Shown here one piece after another: positions 51,637 through 61,400 of a stretch of 64,000 nt of DNA (position 1 is the stretch's first letter; each line of letters begins with the position of its first letter). The position numbers and the translations under genes were made by a program. A model generated the notes under the pieces. The model saw nothing but the letters and a program-made list of their open reading frames with translations. It searched no databases and was not told the DNA's origin. The stretch comes from Mesoterricola sediminis (lineage in GTDB: Bacteria; Acidobacteriota; Holophagae; Holophagales; Holophagaceae): assembly GCF_030295425.1 (NCBI RefSeq), contig NZ_AP027081.1:2959001-3023000 (forward strand), read 5' to 3'.

Positions 51637-54126
51637 TTGAAGTTCCTCCCCTGCCTGTTTCTGGTCTCCACCTGCCTGGCGGCGCCCGCCGCTCCTCCGG
51701 TCCGGATCGGCATCCTCGCCTTCCGCCCCAAGCCCCAGGCCCAGGCCCAATGGGCCCCCCTGGCCGGCGTGCTGGGCCGGGCCCTCCCGGGCCGGGAGAT
51801 CCAGGTGGAGACCCTCACCTACCCGGAGCTGGACGCCGCGATCGCCGGCCGCCGGGTGGACTTCGTGCTCACCAACCCCGCGCACTACATCCTCCTCCGG
51901 AGCCACCATCACCTGACGTCCCCCCTGGCCACCCTGGCCACCACGGAGAGCGGCCAGCGGGTCAGCGCCTTCGGCGGCGTCATCCTCACCCGTGCAGGCG
52001 ATCCGGCCCACACCCGCCTCGAGGACCTGCGGAAGGCCTCCATCGCCATTCCCGACCTGGCCTCCCTGGGCGGGTACCAGATGCAGGCCTACGAGCTGCG
52101 CCAGGCCGGCCTGCCGCTGCCCGACCGGGACCGGCTCGTGGTGACCGGAATGCCCCACGACAACGTGGTCCGGGCCGTGCTGGAGGGCCGGGCCGACGCG
52201 GGTTTCGTCCGCACCGGCACCCTGGAGGCCATGGCCCGGGAGGGCCGGCTGGATCCCGCCCGGATCCGGGTCCTCCAGACCCTGCCGACGCCGTATCCGG
52301 TCGCCCTCAGCACCCGGCTCTACCCCGAATGGCCCTTCGCGGCCCTGCCCCACGCCGACGAGCAGGTCGCGCGCCGGGTGGCCGGCGCCCTCCTCCTCCT
52401 GGGCGAGGACGACCCCGCCGCCCACGCCATGGGCATCCAGGGCTTCGCCGTGCCCGCGGACTACGAGCCCGTCGCGCGCATCCTCCGGGAGCTCCGGCTG
52501 CCGCCCTACGAGGCCCCGCCCCCCTTCACCTTCGCGGACGTGTGGGCGCGGTACCGCTGGCCTTTCCTGGCGGTGGCGGTCTCCCTCCTGGCGGCCGCGG
52601 TCCTGGGCATCCGCCTGCTCCTGGCCCACCGGCGCCTCCGGTCCAGCCGCGAGCTCTTCGCCCTCGCCTTCCAGATGAGTCCGGACCCCATCAGCATCCA
52701 CCGCCTCGACGACGGGACCTGCGTGGCCGTGAACCAGGGCTACCTGCGCGCCACCGGCCACGCCCGGGAGGACCTGGTGGGGCGCCGGGGCTTCGGCAAG
52801 GACTATCAGACCTGGGCGGACGCCACCCAGTTGCTGGCCTTCATGGAGCGGCTCCGGCGCGACGGGGCCGTGGACGCCCAGGAGGCCACCTTCCTCGCCA
52901 AGGACGGCCAGCCCCTCACGGGGGTGGTGTCCGCGCGCATCCTGGACCTGGACGGGGTGCCCCACGTCCTGGCCATCGCCCGGGACGTGACCGGCCTGCG
53001 CAAGGCCGAAGGGGAGCGGCGCGCCCTGGAGGCCCAGCTGCACCAGGCCCAGAAGATGGAGAGCCTGGGCGTCCTGGCCGGCGGCGTCGCCCATGACATG
53101 AACAATGTCCTCGCGGCCATCATGGGCCTCGCCTCCGCCCATGTGGAGACGACTCCCGAGGGCACGCCCACCCGCAAGGCCTTCGAGACCATCCTCAAGG
53201 CCGCGGAGCGCGGCGGCAAGCTGGTCAAGGGCCTGCTCCGCTTCGCCCGGCAGAACCCCGCCGAGGAGCGCGTGCTGGACCTGAACGCCCTCATCCAGGA
53301 GGAGGCCAGCCTCCTGGAGCGCACCACCCTCGCCCGGGTGCGGCTCCGCATGGAGCTGGACCCCGGGCTGCGCCCCATCCGGGGCGAGGCCGGGGCCCTC
53401 GCCAACGCGCTCATGAACCTGTGCGTCAACGCCGTGGAGGCCCTGCCCGCGGACGGGACCCTCACCCTGCGCACCCGGAACGCCGGCCCCTCCACCGTGG
53501 AGGCCGAGGTGGAGGACGACGGCGCCGGCATGGGCCCCGAGATCCTGGAACGGGCCCTCGATCCCTTCTTCACCACGAAGGAGCCTGGCAAGGGAACCGG
53601 CCTCGGCCTGTCCATGGTCTACAGCACCGTCAAGGCGCACCGGGGCACCCTCGACATCCGGAGCGAGCCGGGGCGCGGGACCCGGGTCGTCCTGCGCTTC
53701 CCCGCCGTCGTCGGCATCCCGGCCGCCCCCGCGGGCGACACCGCCAAGGCAAGCGGGCCGGCCCGTCCCTTGTCCGTGCTCGTGGTCGACGACGATGAGC
53801 TGGCCCTGGCTTCCACCCAGGCCCTGGTGGCCGCGCTCGGGCACACCTGCACCTCCGCGGCCCGGGGCGAGGAGGCCCTGGCCCTGGCGGGGGCCGACAC
53901 CGATCTGGTGATCATGGACCTGAACATGCCGGGCCTGGGCGGGGCGCGGACCCTGCCCCTCCTCCGCGCCCGGTGGCCCAAGCTGCCCGTCCTGCTGGCG
54001 ACGGGGAAGGCGGACCAGACCGCCCTGGACCTGGTGCGGGGCTGCGCCCACGTCACCCTCCTGGAGAAGCCCTTCACCCTGGCCGACCTCCGCACCGCCC
54101 TGCTCGCCCTGGAGCCCGCGCCGTGA
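51637..54126 (+). CDS. PhnD-like solute-binding hybrid sensor histidine kinase
   Basis: 829 residues from a TTG with AGGA 6 bp upstream. A signal peptide (MKFLPCLFLVSTCLAAPAA) leads into a periplasmic phosphonate/sulfonate-binding-type domain (about 22-280: VRIGILAFRPKPQAQAQW, VDFVLTNPAHYILLR, IAIPDLASLGGYQMQAY, ADAGFVRTGTLEAM). A transmembrane helix (about 303-330), PAS (about 340-450), HisKA with GGVAHDMNNVLAAIMG, HATPase with LCVNAVEALPADG and PFFTTKEPGKGTGLGLS, and a receiver (VVDDDELALA, acceptor VIMDLNMPGLGG, late LLEKPFT) follow. It should sense a small anionic ligand. Its stop overlaps the next kinase start (GTGA). Confidence 0.92.
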   Translation: MKFLPCLFLVSTCLAAPAAPPVRIGILAFRPKPQAQAQWAPLAGVLGRALPGREIQVETLTYPELDAAIAGRRVDFVLTNPAHYILLRSHHHLTSPLATLATTESGQRVSAFGGVILTRAGDPAHTRLEDLRKASIAIPDLASLGGYQMQAYELRQAGLPLPDRDRLVVTGMPHDNVVRAVLEGRADAGFVRTGTLEAMAREGRLDPARIRVLQTLPTPYPVALSTRLYPEWPFAALPHADEQVARRVAGALLLLGEDDPAAHAMGIQGFAVPADYEPVARILRELRLPPYEAPPPFTFADVWARYRWPFLAVAVSLLAAAVLGIRLLLAHRRLRSSRELFALAFQMSPDPISIHRLDDGTCVAVNQGYLRATGHAREDLVGRRGFGKDYQTWADATQLLAFMERLRRDGAVDAQEATFLAKDGQPLTGVVSARILDLDGVPHVLAIARDVTGLRKAEGERRALEAQLHQAQKMESLGVLAGGVAHDMNNVLAAIMGLASAHVETTPEGTPTRKAFETILKAAERGGKLVKGLLRFARQNPAEERVLDLNALIQEEASLLERTTLARVRLRMELDPGLRPIRGEAGALANALMNLCVNAVEALPADGTLTLRTRNAGPSTVEAEVEDDGAGMGPEILERALDPFFTTKEPGKGTGLGLSMVYSTVKAHRGTLDIRSEPGRGTRVVLRFPAVVGIPAAPAGDTAKASGPARPLSVLVVDDDELALASTQALVAALGHTCTSAARGEEALALAGADTDLVIMDLNMPGLGGARTLPLLRARWPKLPVLLATGKADQTALDLVRGCAHVTLLEKPFTLADLRTALLALEPAP

Positions 54127-56726
54127 CCGGGGGGTTCCCCTCCCGCCTCCGCGCCCTCCTCCTGGCGGCGGCGGCCCTCGCGGCCAGCGCCGCGGGGCGC
54201 CCCGTGAAGGTGGCCGTCTTCACCCACGTCCCGGCCATCTACCAGGATCCCGTCGATCGCGCCGCCAAGGGGTTCTTCGTGGACATGCTGGCCGAGGTGG
54301 CCGCCCGCGAGGGCTGGGAGCTCGAGTACGTGCCCGGGACCTGGGCCCAGGGCCTGGACCGCGTGCGGAAGGGGGAGGTCGACCTGATCACCAGCGCGGC
54401 CCGGACCCCGGAGCGGGAGCGCTACCTCGCCTTCGGCCAGGAGGCCTCGTTCACGGTCTGGAGCCTCGTGTACGCCAATCCGGGCGTCCACATCGGGACC
54501 ATCCTCGACCTGGCCGGGAAGCGCGTGGGGATCACCCCCGGCGACGTCAACGGCGCCCACGTGCGCGAGCTCTGCGACGGGTTCAAGATCTCCTGCACCT
54601 TCGTGCCCGAGGACTCCTTCGAGGAGATCCTCCAGGGCGTGGCCGCGGGCCGCCTCGACGCGGGGGTCACCCCGTCCACGTTCGGGTACGCCCGGGAGGG
54701 CGGCTACAAGGTCATCCGCACCCCCGTCGTGGTCTCCCCCTTCGACCTCTATTTCGCCACCGCCCTCGGGCGGAACGCCGACCTCCTCGCCGCCCTGGAC
54801 CGCTACCTGAAGGCGGGCAAGGCGGACCGGGGCTCCACGTACCACGCCGCCGTGGACCGCTGGATGTTCGCCCACACCAGCCGCGCCGTGCTCCCGTCCT
54901 GGGTGCCCACCGCCCTCCTGGCCGCCGGCGGCCTCCTGGTCACCGCCCTGGCCGCGGTCCAGGTCTTCCGGCGCAGGGTCCAGGCCGCCACCCGCCGCAT
55001 CGTCGCCCTGAACCGCGGCCTGGAGCATGAGCTGGCCGAGCGGCGCCGCACCGAGAGCATCATCTTCAACGTCGCCAGCGGGGTCTCCAGCTCCACCGGG
55101 GAGACCTTCTTCCAGAACCTGGTCACCTACCTGGCCCGGGCCACCGGCGCCGACTTCACCTACGTCTCGGAGACCTTCACCCGGGACGGGGCCACCTGGC
55201 TCCGGATCCTGGCCCGCCACGGCGAGGGCGGGGCGCCGGGCACCGAGTATCCCCTGGCGGGAACCCCCTGCGAACGCCTCGCCCCCGGCGGCCTGTGCAC
55301 GTACCCCGCCGGCGTCGCCTCCCGCTTCCCCGGCAGCGCCCCGCTCCAGGACATGGGGGCCGAAGGCTTCGTGGGCGCGCCCCTGGAGGATGCCGAAGGC
55401 CGGCTGAAGGGCGTCCTGGCCGTGGCCACCCGGCGCCCCATCCAGGATCCCGCCGAGCTGGAATCCCTCCTGAAGATCTTCTCCTCCCGAGCCTCCGCGG
55501 AACTCCAGCGCCGGCTGGTGGAGGACGAGCGCCTCGCCATGGAGCGGCGCATCCAGCACTCCCAGAAGCTGGAGAGCCTGGGCGTGCTCGCGGGGGGCAT
55601 CGCCCATGACTTCAACAACCTCCTCACCGCCGTCCTCGGCCACCTCAGCCTCGCCCAGGTGAAGCTCGACGCGGCCTCCCCGGCCCAGGTCCACCTGGAC
55701 GCCATGGAGCGCATCGTCCACCGCGCCTCCGACCTGACCCGGCAGATGCTGGCCTATTCCGGCAAGGGCCGGTTCGTGGTCAAGAGCCACGACGTGAACC
55801 AGGTGATCCGGGAGATGACCCACCTGCTGGAGGTCTCCATCTCCAAGAAGGCCTCCCTCCGCCTGGACCTGGCCCCCGGCCTCCCCCCCATCGAGGCGGA
55901 CGCGGCCCAGATCCAGCAGGTGGTCCTCAACCTCGTCACCAACGCCTCCGACGCCATCGGGGACGCGGAGGGCATCATCCGCGTCACCACCGCCTTCCAG
56001 ACGCTCGACACCGCCTACCTCGACCAGGTCCTCCAGGGGCAGGCGATGACCCCGGGCCCCTTCGTCATCCTCGAGGTGGGGGACACGGGCTGCGGCATGA
56101 CGGCCGAGGTGATGGCCCGGATCTTCGACCCCTTCTTCACCACCAAGCCCAATGGGCACGGCCTGGGCCTGTCCGCCATCCAGGGCATCCTCCGGGGGCA
56201 CAGGGCCGGCATGCGGATCTACAGCGAGCCCGGCCGCGGAACCACCTTCAAGGTCTTCTTCCCGGCCACCCCCCAGGGGGTCGTCGCCGGCTCCAGCGAG
56301 GCGGCGGCCCCGGCCGAGGCGCCCCTGTCCGGCACCGTCCTCCTGGTGGACGACGAGGAGATCATCACCCTGGCCGTCACCGGCATGCTCGACGCCCTGG
56401 GCCTCCAGACCCGGGTGGCCCACAACGGCCGCGAAGCCCTGGAGCTCTTCCGGCGGGAGCGGGACCACCTCGACCTGGTGCTCATGGACCTGACCATGCC
56501 CCAGATGGACGGGCGGGAGGCCTTCCGGGCGATCCACGCCGAGGCCCCGGACCTGCCCGTGGTGCTCAGCTCGGGCTACAACGAGCAGGAGTCCATCCAG
56601 GAATTCATCGGCCGCGGGGTGGCCGGCTTCCTTCAGAAGCCCTACACCCTCCAGGCCCTCGCCCAAGCCATCCGGCCGCCTCTCATGCGCCGGGCCGCCC
56701 AACGCCGCACCCAGGAAGCCCGCTGA
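54123..56726 (+). CDS. SBP_bac_3-type solute-binding hybrid sensor histidine kinase
   Basis: 867 residues from a GTG overlapping the previous stop (GTGA). A signal peptide is followed by an amino-acid-binding-type domain (about 25-255: VKVAVFTHVPAIYQDP, GFFVDMLAEVAAREG, ITSAARTPERERYLAFGQ, GKRVGITPGDVNGAHV, GRLDAGVTPSTFGYAREGG). One transmembrane helix (about 258-282) precedes a GAF-like domain (about 305-455), HisKA with GGIAHDFNNLLTAVLGHL, HATPase with LVTNASDAIGDA and PFFTTKPNGHGLGLSAIQG, and a receiver (LLVDDEEII, acceptor VLMDLTMPQMDG, late LQKPYT). Its stop overlaps the next start (TGATG). Ligand likely an amino acid or similar small polar molecule. Confidence 0.92.
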   Translation: MTGGFPSRLRALLLAAAALAASAAGRPVKVAVFTHVPAIYQDPVDRAAKGFFVDMLAEVAAREGWELEYVPGTWAQGLDRVRKGEVDLITSAARTPERERYLAFGQEASFTVWSLVYANPGVHIGTILDLAGKRVGITPGDVNGAHVRELCDGFKISCTFVPEDSFEEILQGVAAGRLDAGVTPSTFGYAREGGYKVIRTPVVVSPFDLYFATALGRNADLLAALDRYLKAGKADRGSTYHAAVDRWMFAHTSRAVLPSWVPTALLAAGGLLVTALAAVQVFRRRVQAATRRIVALNRGLEHELAERRRTESIIFNVASGVSSSTGETFFQNLVTYLARATGADFTYVSETFTRDGATWLRILARHGEGGAPGTEYPLAGTPCERLAPGGLCTYPAGVASRFPGSAPLQDMGAEGFVGAPLEDAEGRLKGVLAVATRRPIQDPAELESLLKIFSSRASAELQRRLVEDERLAMERRIQHSQKLESLGVLAGGIAHDFNNLLTAVLGHLSLAQVKLDAASPAQVHLDAMERIVHRASDLTRQMLAYSGKGRFVVKSHDVNQVIREMTHLLEVSISKKASLRLDLAPGLPPIEADAAQIQQVVLNLVTNASDAIGDAEGIIRVTTAFQTLDTAYLDQVLQGQAMTPGPFVILEVGDTGCGMTAEVMARIFDPFFTTKPNGHGLGLSAIQGILRGHRAGMRIYSEPGRGTTFKVFFPATPQGVVAGSSEAAAPAEAPLSGTVLLVDDEEIITLAVTGMLDALGLQTRVAHNGREALELFRRERDHLDLVLMDLTMPQMDGREAFRAIHAEAPDLPVVLSSGYNEQESIQEFIGRGVAGFLQKPYTLQALAQAIRPPLMRRAAQRRTQEAR

Positions 56727-57280
56727 TGTCCTGCCACGAGCCCTCCCAGACCTCCTCCTGCTCCGGCGGCTGCGGCTGCTCGGCCTCCGGCGGCACGCCC
56801 TGGCTCGCGGCGCTGCTGGACGCCGGCCTCCGGGGCCGGATGCTGCGCCGCTTCGGGCCCGCCCTCGCCGCGGGCGCCCTGGCGGGGCTGGCCCTCGGCG
56901 CCGCCGCCCTCCTCCTGTCGGAGCCCCTCGGCCCCCTGGGCCCGGCCCTGGGCGGTCCCTGGCTGCGCCTCCGCGCCGCCGCGACCCTCCCCGCCGGCGC
57001 CGCGGCCGGGGTCGCCGTGGCCCTGCGCGCCGGCAAGCCGCACGCCGCCACCCTCGTCCTCGCCGGGATCGGCCTCGCCCTGGGCGGGGCCCTCAATGCC
57101 GGCCTGGAAAGCGGCGGAACCCTCGCCGCCGTGGCCGCCTTCCTCCTCCTGGGCCTGCCCCTGGCGGCCGCGGGCAGCCTCCTCTGCGCCCGGTTGGGAT
57201 CCAGGGCCACGGTGGCCCCGGCGGGCACCGCCCCCACGTCGCCGTCTTCGCCCAACCTTCCGACCCACCCGGTCTCATAA
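56726..57280 (+). CDS. Membrane protein with Cys-rich N-terminus, unknown function
   Basis: 184 residues; ATG overlaps the kinase stop (TGATG), so expression is coupled to the two kinases. The N-terminal 20 residues hold four cysteines (SSCSGGCGCSASGG plus Cys3), a possible metal or redox site. Four hydrophobic helices follow (GPALAAGALAGLALGAAALLL, LRAAATLPAGAAAGVAVAL, ATLVLAGIGLALGGAL, TLAAVAAFLLLGLPLAAAGSL), then a Pro/Thr/Ser tail. I recognise no family. As the third cistron after two solute-binding kinases it could act as transducer, accessory or target of the signalling system; this is inference from position. Confidence 0.6.
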   Translation: MSCHEPSQTSSCSGGCGCSASGGTPWLAALLDAGLRGRMLRRFGPALAAGALAGLALGAAALLLSEPLGPLGPALGGPWLRLRAAATLPAGAAAGVAVALRAGKPHAATLVLAGIGLALGGALNAGLESGGTLAAVAAFLLLGLPLAAAGSLLCARLGSRATVAPAGTAPTSPSSPNLPTHPVS

Positions 57281-57412
57281 ATCCGTAAGTCGAGTAACTC
57301 GGATTTTGGGACCGGGTAAGTCGGGTCGATGTGGCCCCGAAATCCGAAAAGTCGAAAAGTCGTCATGCCGGCTGGATGGGCGGCATAAGGGTTTGAGGCC
57401 TGCGTTGGGTCC
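57281..57412. repeat. Short AT-richer repeat region left of the transposase remnant
   Basis: The region contains AAATCCG (57279-57285) and its reverse complement (57300-57306) around the palindrome CGAGTAACTCG, and several AAGTCG copies (near 57287, 57317, 57350 and 57358). It could be the eroded end of the IS whose transposase start follows. No gene seen. Confidence 0.4.
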
Positions 57413-57590
57413 ATGTTCATTCGTTCTGTGCAGACCTCCCAGGGCAAGGTCGGCACATCATTCAACAATCATCAGCTGGTTGAAAGCGACCGGGCGGAAG
57501 CGGGACCCTGGCAGCGCCTGATCACGAACCTTGGAAGCCTCGACCTGCCCAGGGAGCGGTGGAAGGACCTGGCCGCGGCCCTGGACTTAT
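57413..57590 (+). pseudogene. N-terminal fragment of an IS1634/IS4-like transposase
   Basis: The 58 residues read MFIRSVQTSQGKVGTSFNNH, QLVESDR, then PWQRLITNLGSLDLPRERWKDLAAALD. The pattern of QLVES, QR-x-I-x-NLG-x-LDLP and W-x-LAxxL corresponds to the beginning of IS1634-type transposases, which normally exceed 400 residues. Everything after residue about 60 is missing and replaced by a large palindrome, so this is a relic. It indicates earlier transposon activity between the kinase cluster and DUF2164. Confidence 0.55.
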
Positions 57591-57599
57591 CCCAAGCCT

Positions 57600-57725
57600 C
57601 CCCGTGCATCCCCTTTATCCCCGTTGAAAATACAGCCGGGATGGGGCGGCGCATCCGTTACCCGATTGCGCCGTCCCATCCCTGCGATTTCATTCGCCGG
57701 GGATGCACGGAGATGGACGGGGATG
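57600..57725. repeat. Large imperfect palindrome, about 120 bp
   Basis: Inner arms 57638-57655 and 57664-57682 match at nearly all of 18-19 positions around an 8-bp loop. Outer arms (CCGTGCATCCCC at about 57600-57613 and GGGGATGCACGG at 57699-57710) continue the symmetry. The whole could fold into one long hairpin. It begins just where the transposase fragment ends. It resembles dispersed palindromic elements that are repeated in many genomes, but no second copy is inside this window. Confidence 0.6.
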
Positions 57726-57759
57726 CCTGGGATGCTGCCTCTGCTCCCTCGCCCTGACC

Positions 57760-58040
57760 CTCGCCTCGATACTCCCAAATGGCCGGCGTCGTGCTGGCTG
57801 TGGAGCTATTCGCTGTAATCGGTAGTGATCTTTCGAGTGGGTCGGAAAATCGGGTGAGGCGGACGCGGCCTTGGGCCCGCAGGCCGGGGCGAGGGCCAGG
57901 ATCCAAGGCGGCGCGAGGGCAAGGCCGAAGGTGAGGCCGGGACGCAGGGGGGCTCCCGGGGCATCCGGTGCGGGGATCCCCTCGATGGATCGCCGGTTCC
58001 CACTCCCGCCGGAGGGCGTCCAGCGGGGCCCAGGCGCGGA
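57760..58040. other. Gene-free stretch before DUF2164
   Basis: About 280 bp with no supported gene. Open frames exist on the minus strand but they show no start signal or recognisable motif. It may hold the eroded right part of the transposon locus. Confidence 0.35.
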
Positions 58041-58322
58041 TCAGCCCCGGCCGGGCCGCCGCGTCACGCCCCGGCCCTGGGCCCACCAGCTCCGCTCCTC
58101 GGCGAAGCAGACGTTCTCCAGGTCCGCCACCTGCGCCTCCAGGTGGTCGCGGGCGTCCGCGATGGCCCGGTTGTACACGTGCGGCCCCACCTCGTGGAGC
58201 ACGAAGCGCAGGAACCCCTCGGCCTTCAGGTCCCCCACCTCCTCCCCGAAGGCCTCCTCCAGGTAGCGCCGGATGGAGCCGGTGAGTTCGCGCTCCTGGT
58301 CCTTGCCGAGGGTGATGTCCAT
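58041..58322 (-). CDS. DUF2164 family protein
   Basis: 93 residues; ATG with GGAGG 7 bp upstream. The core LTGSIRRYLEEAFGEEVGDLK, AEGFLRFVLHEVGPHVYNRA and IADARDHLEAQVADLE matches DUF2164, a family of about 80-residue cytoplasmic helical proteins of unknown function. The C-terminal ENVCFAEERSWWAQGRGVTRR is somewhat longer than usual. It starts 30 bp after a clear terminator, so it is transcribed on its own. Nothing in its surroundings indicates a role. Confidence 0.8.
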   Translation of the reverse strand: MDITLGKDQERELTGSIRRYLEEAFGEEVGDLKAEGFLRFVLHEVGPHVYNRAIADARDHLEAQVADLENVCFAEERSWWAQGRGVTRRPGRG

Positions 58323-58351
58323 GGTCGACCTCCGCTCCCCAGCATAGGACG

Positions 58352-58382
58352 AAAAAAAGCACCCCCCTTGCGGGGGGTGCTT
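58352..58382 (-). terminator. Intrinsic terminator of the Ig-repeat nuclease gene
   Basis: Read leftward: an 11-bp perfect stem (58382-58372 with 58367-58357) around a four-base loop is followed by a run of seven T. This is the clearest intrinsic terminator in the window. It lies 20 bp after the stop of the Ig-repeat lipoprotein. Confidence 0.9.
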
Positions 58383-58401
58383 CCATGCAGCGGGCCGGGG
58401 C

Positions 58402-61400
58402 TCAGTAGCCGTTGATCCGGAAGTCGTCGATGTTCACGCGCTCGTCCTTGTTGGCGTCCATCTTGCGGATCTCGAAGCGGATGGGCTGGTTCACGTTGAT
58501 GGTGAACGTGGACGGGACCAGGGTGGTGGAGGCGGGGGCCACGATGGAACCGGCCTGGGTCCAGGTGGCGCCGGCATCCGTGGAGTAGAAGAGGGCCCAG
58601 GTCCCCAGGGTGTTGGAGCCGTAGCGGGCGCTCATCACGGTCACCGTCTGGGCGCCGTAGGCGTAGTCGGCCTTCATGGTGAGCTTGCCGGAAGGCGCGG
58701 TGGTGGCGTTGCGGATCCGCACGGACTGGAGGCCGATCATGGGGTCCGAGGCCGAGGTGCCGATGAGGGCGTCGGTCATGGTCCAGTCGCCGGCGCTGCA
58801 GGTCACGGTGCCGGCCGTGTAGCTGGCCTTGGTGCCCGTCTCGAACGTCTCGTAGAAGACGTGCGCGCCGGAAGGCAGGACCGTCACGGTGAAGGTCGTG
58901 CTGGTGGCCTTCCCGCCGGCGTCGGTGCCGGTGACCGTGATGGTGGCCGTGCCGGACTGGCCGCCGACGAGGTTGACGGTCAGGACCCACTTGGTGAGGG
59001 TCGTGTTCCAGGTCTTGGAGATGCCGGCGTCGGTCACCAGGGCCTGGTTGTCGGAGGTGGCGCTGACCGTGATGAGGTTGGCGGCCGTGGCGTCATCGGT
59101 GAAGGTGAAGGTCTGCTTGGCGGTCGTCGTCCCGTAGGGCACCGTGATGTTGTAGAGGGTGGTCGGGTTGAAGGCCGGGGGATAGTTCACGGGGTCCTTG
59201 ATGGTCACGACCCGGGTGATGGTGCTGGTGTGACCCGCGTTGTCCGTGGCGGTGAAGGAGACCTTGTAGTCGCCGGCCGCCGCGAAGGCGTGGGTGGCGT
59301 TGGCCGTGGAAGCCTTCGTCCCGTCATTGAAGTCCCACTCGACGGAAGCGATGGGATCCGGATCGGGGGCGGCCAGGGCCTTGAACGTGACCGTGGCGCC
59401 CGTCAGGGCCGTGGTGGTGTCGATGGTCGTCCAGGTGTTGTTGGAGTTGTGCTGGTGCCGGTACTCCGTGTCCCAGCTGGGCTGGATCATGTGGACGTTG
59501 GGCTTGTTGGGACCCTGCCGGAAATAGGAACCCCAGTTGGTCACGTCCACCGTGGAGGTGAACCCGGCGGGCAGCGCCGTCGCCGGCGCGGGGAAGAAGG
59601 TCAGGCCCGTCAGCTCCTGGACGCGGTCCACCGTGGTGGTGAACTTCCAGAAATCCTTGTCGGTCATGTCCGCGTAGGGCTTGTCGATGGTGCTGCTGTT
59701 GGGCAGGATCGTGGCCAGGACCACGGGCACGCCCGGAGCCGTCTCACGCACCATGATCTTGTAGAAGGCGTTGGGAACGGGGATGTTCTTGGTGCCGATC
59801 GGGGGAACGATCTGCTCCCCGAAGATGGGCCCGGTGTAGACCCAGACGCGGCCGTAGGCGGCGGGGAGGGCCGTGGTGACCAGGTCCTCGAAGGTCTGCC
59901 AGGGGCCGCCGTTGAAGGGCTGGTCCTGGGGACACATGTTGGTCATGTACATCGAGGACTGGCCGGCCTCCGTGCCGTAGTGGTCGCGCAGGTCCGCGAA
60001 GCCCGTCTGGTGGCCGCGGCTCCAGCCGGTGTTGGAGTAGTCGCTGGAGGTGAGGCTGCCGGGGACGCGGGTGTCATCGGGGTAGGTCCCGGGCCGGGAG
60101 GCGTTGGAGACCTGGACGGAGGGGAAGAAGCACGCGGCGGAGAAGAGCGGGTTCAGCTTCGCGGTGTCGTAGCCGAAGCGGAACGATCCGAGGGTCGTGT
60201 CGGCGGGGGCGGTGGTGTAGAAGGAGGACCACACCGTGTAGGTGCCCGGCGTCGCGGAGGTGGGATCGCCCGCGTAGACCGGCTTGGGCGGCGCGACCGC
60301 CAGCGTGGCGGTGTTGCTGTCCACGTGGCCCGCGGCATTGCTGACCTTGACGAAGTACTGGTCGGCGGTGGCGGACAGGTCGGTCGCGGTCACCGTGTAG
60401 GTGGCGCTGGTGGCGCCCGTGATCACGGCGCTGTTCTTGTACCACTGGTAGCTGAGCCCGTTGCCGGTGGCCGTCACCGAGAAGGTGGCGCCGTCGGGGG
60501 CCGTGACCACCGTGTTGGCGGCCGGCTGGACCGTGATGACGGGGGTCGGCACGGCGTTGACCGTGAGGATCGCGGCACTGCTGGTGACCGTCTGGCCGGC
60601 ACCATTGGTGACGACGACGGTGAGGCTGCCGGCGTCCGCAACGGCGGGCGTGGCGAGGGTGTAGGTGGCGGAGGTGGCGCCGGTGATGGCGGTGGCGCCG
60701 TTGTACCACTGGTAGGACAGGGGCGCGGTGCCCGTGGCGGTCACGGTGAAGGACACGGACGTGCCCTCGTCCACGGTCTGGGAGACGGGCTGGGTGCCGA
60801 TGGCCGGCGCAATGGGGACGACCACGAGGGTCGCCGCGGCGCTGGTCACCGTCCGGGTCAGGGCGTCGCCCACCACGCAGGTGAACTGGGCGCCGTTGTC
60901 AGTGGCCCAGACGGTCGCGGCCGTGGTGTAGGAGGCCGCGTTGGCGCCGGCGAGGATCGTGCCGTTCTGGTACCACTGGTAGGTGAGGGGCGCGACGCCC
61001 GTGGCCGTCACGGAGAAGGTGGCGGTGGCGCCGTCGGTCACGCTCTGGCTGGCCGGGGCGGACACGGTGAGGGCCGGGTTGACCGTCAGGACGGCGGCGG
61101 CGCTGGTGACGGTCGTCGCGGGGTTGGTCGCCTTGACGGTGTACGTGCCCGCGTGGGCCACGGCGGCGCTGGCGATCGTGTAGGTGGGGGAGGTGGCGCC
61201 GGCGACGGCGTTGCCGCCCAGGAACCACTGGTAGGTGATGGGCGCGGTGCCGGTGGCGGCGGCCGTCAGGGTCACCTGCTGGCCGACGGAAACCGTCGTG
61301 GTGGCCGGCTGGGTGGTGAACACCGGGGCGACGGGGACCACGGTCAGGGTCGCCGCGTTCGTGGTGACGGTGCGGTTGAGGGCGTCGGTCACCGTGCAGG

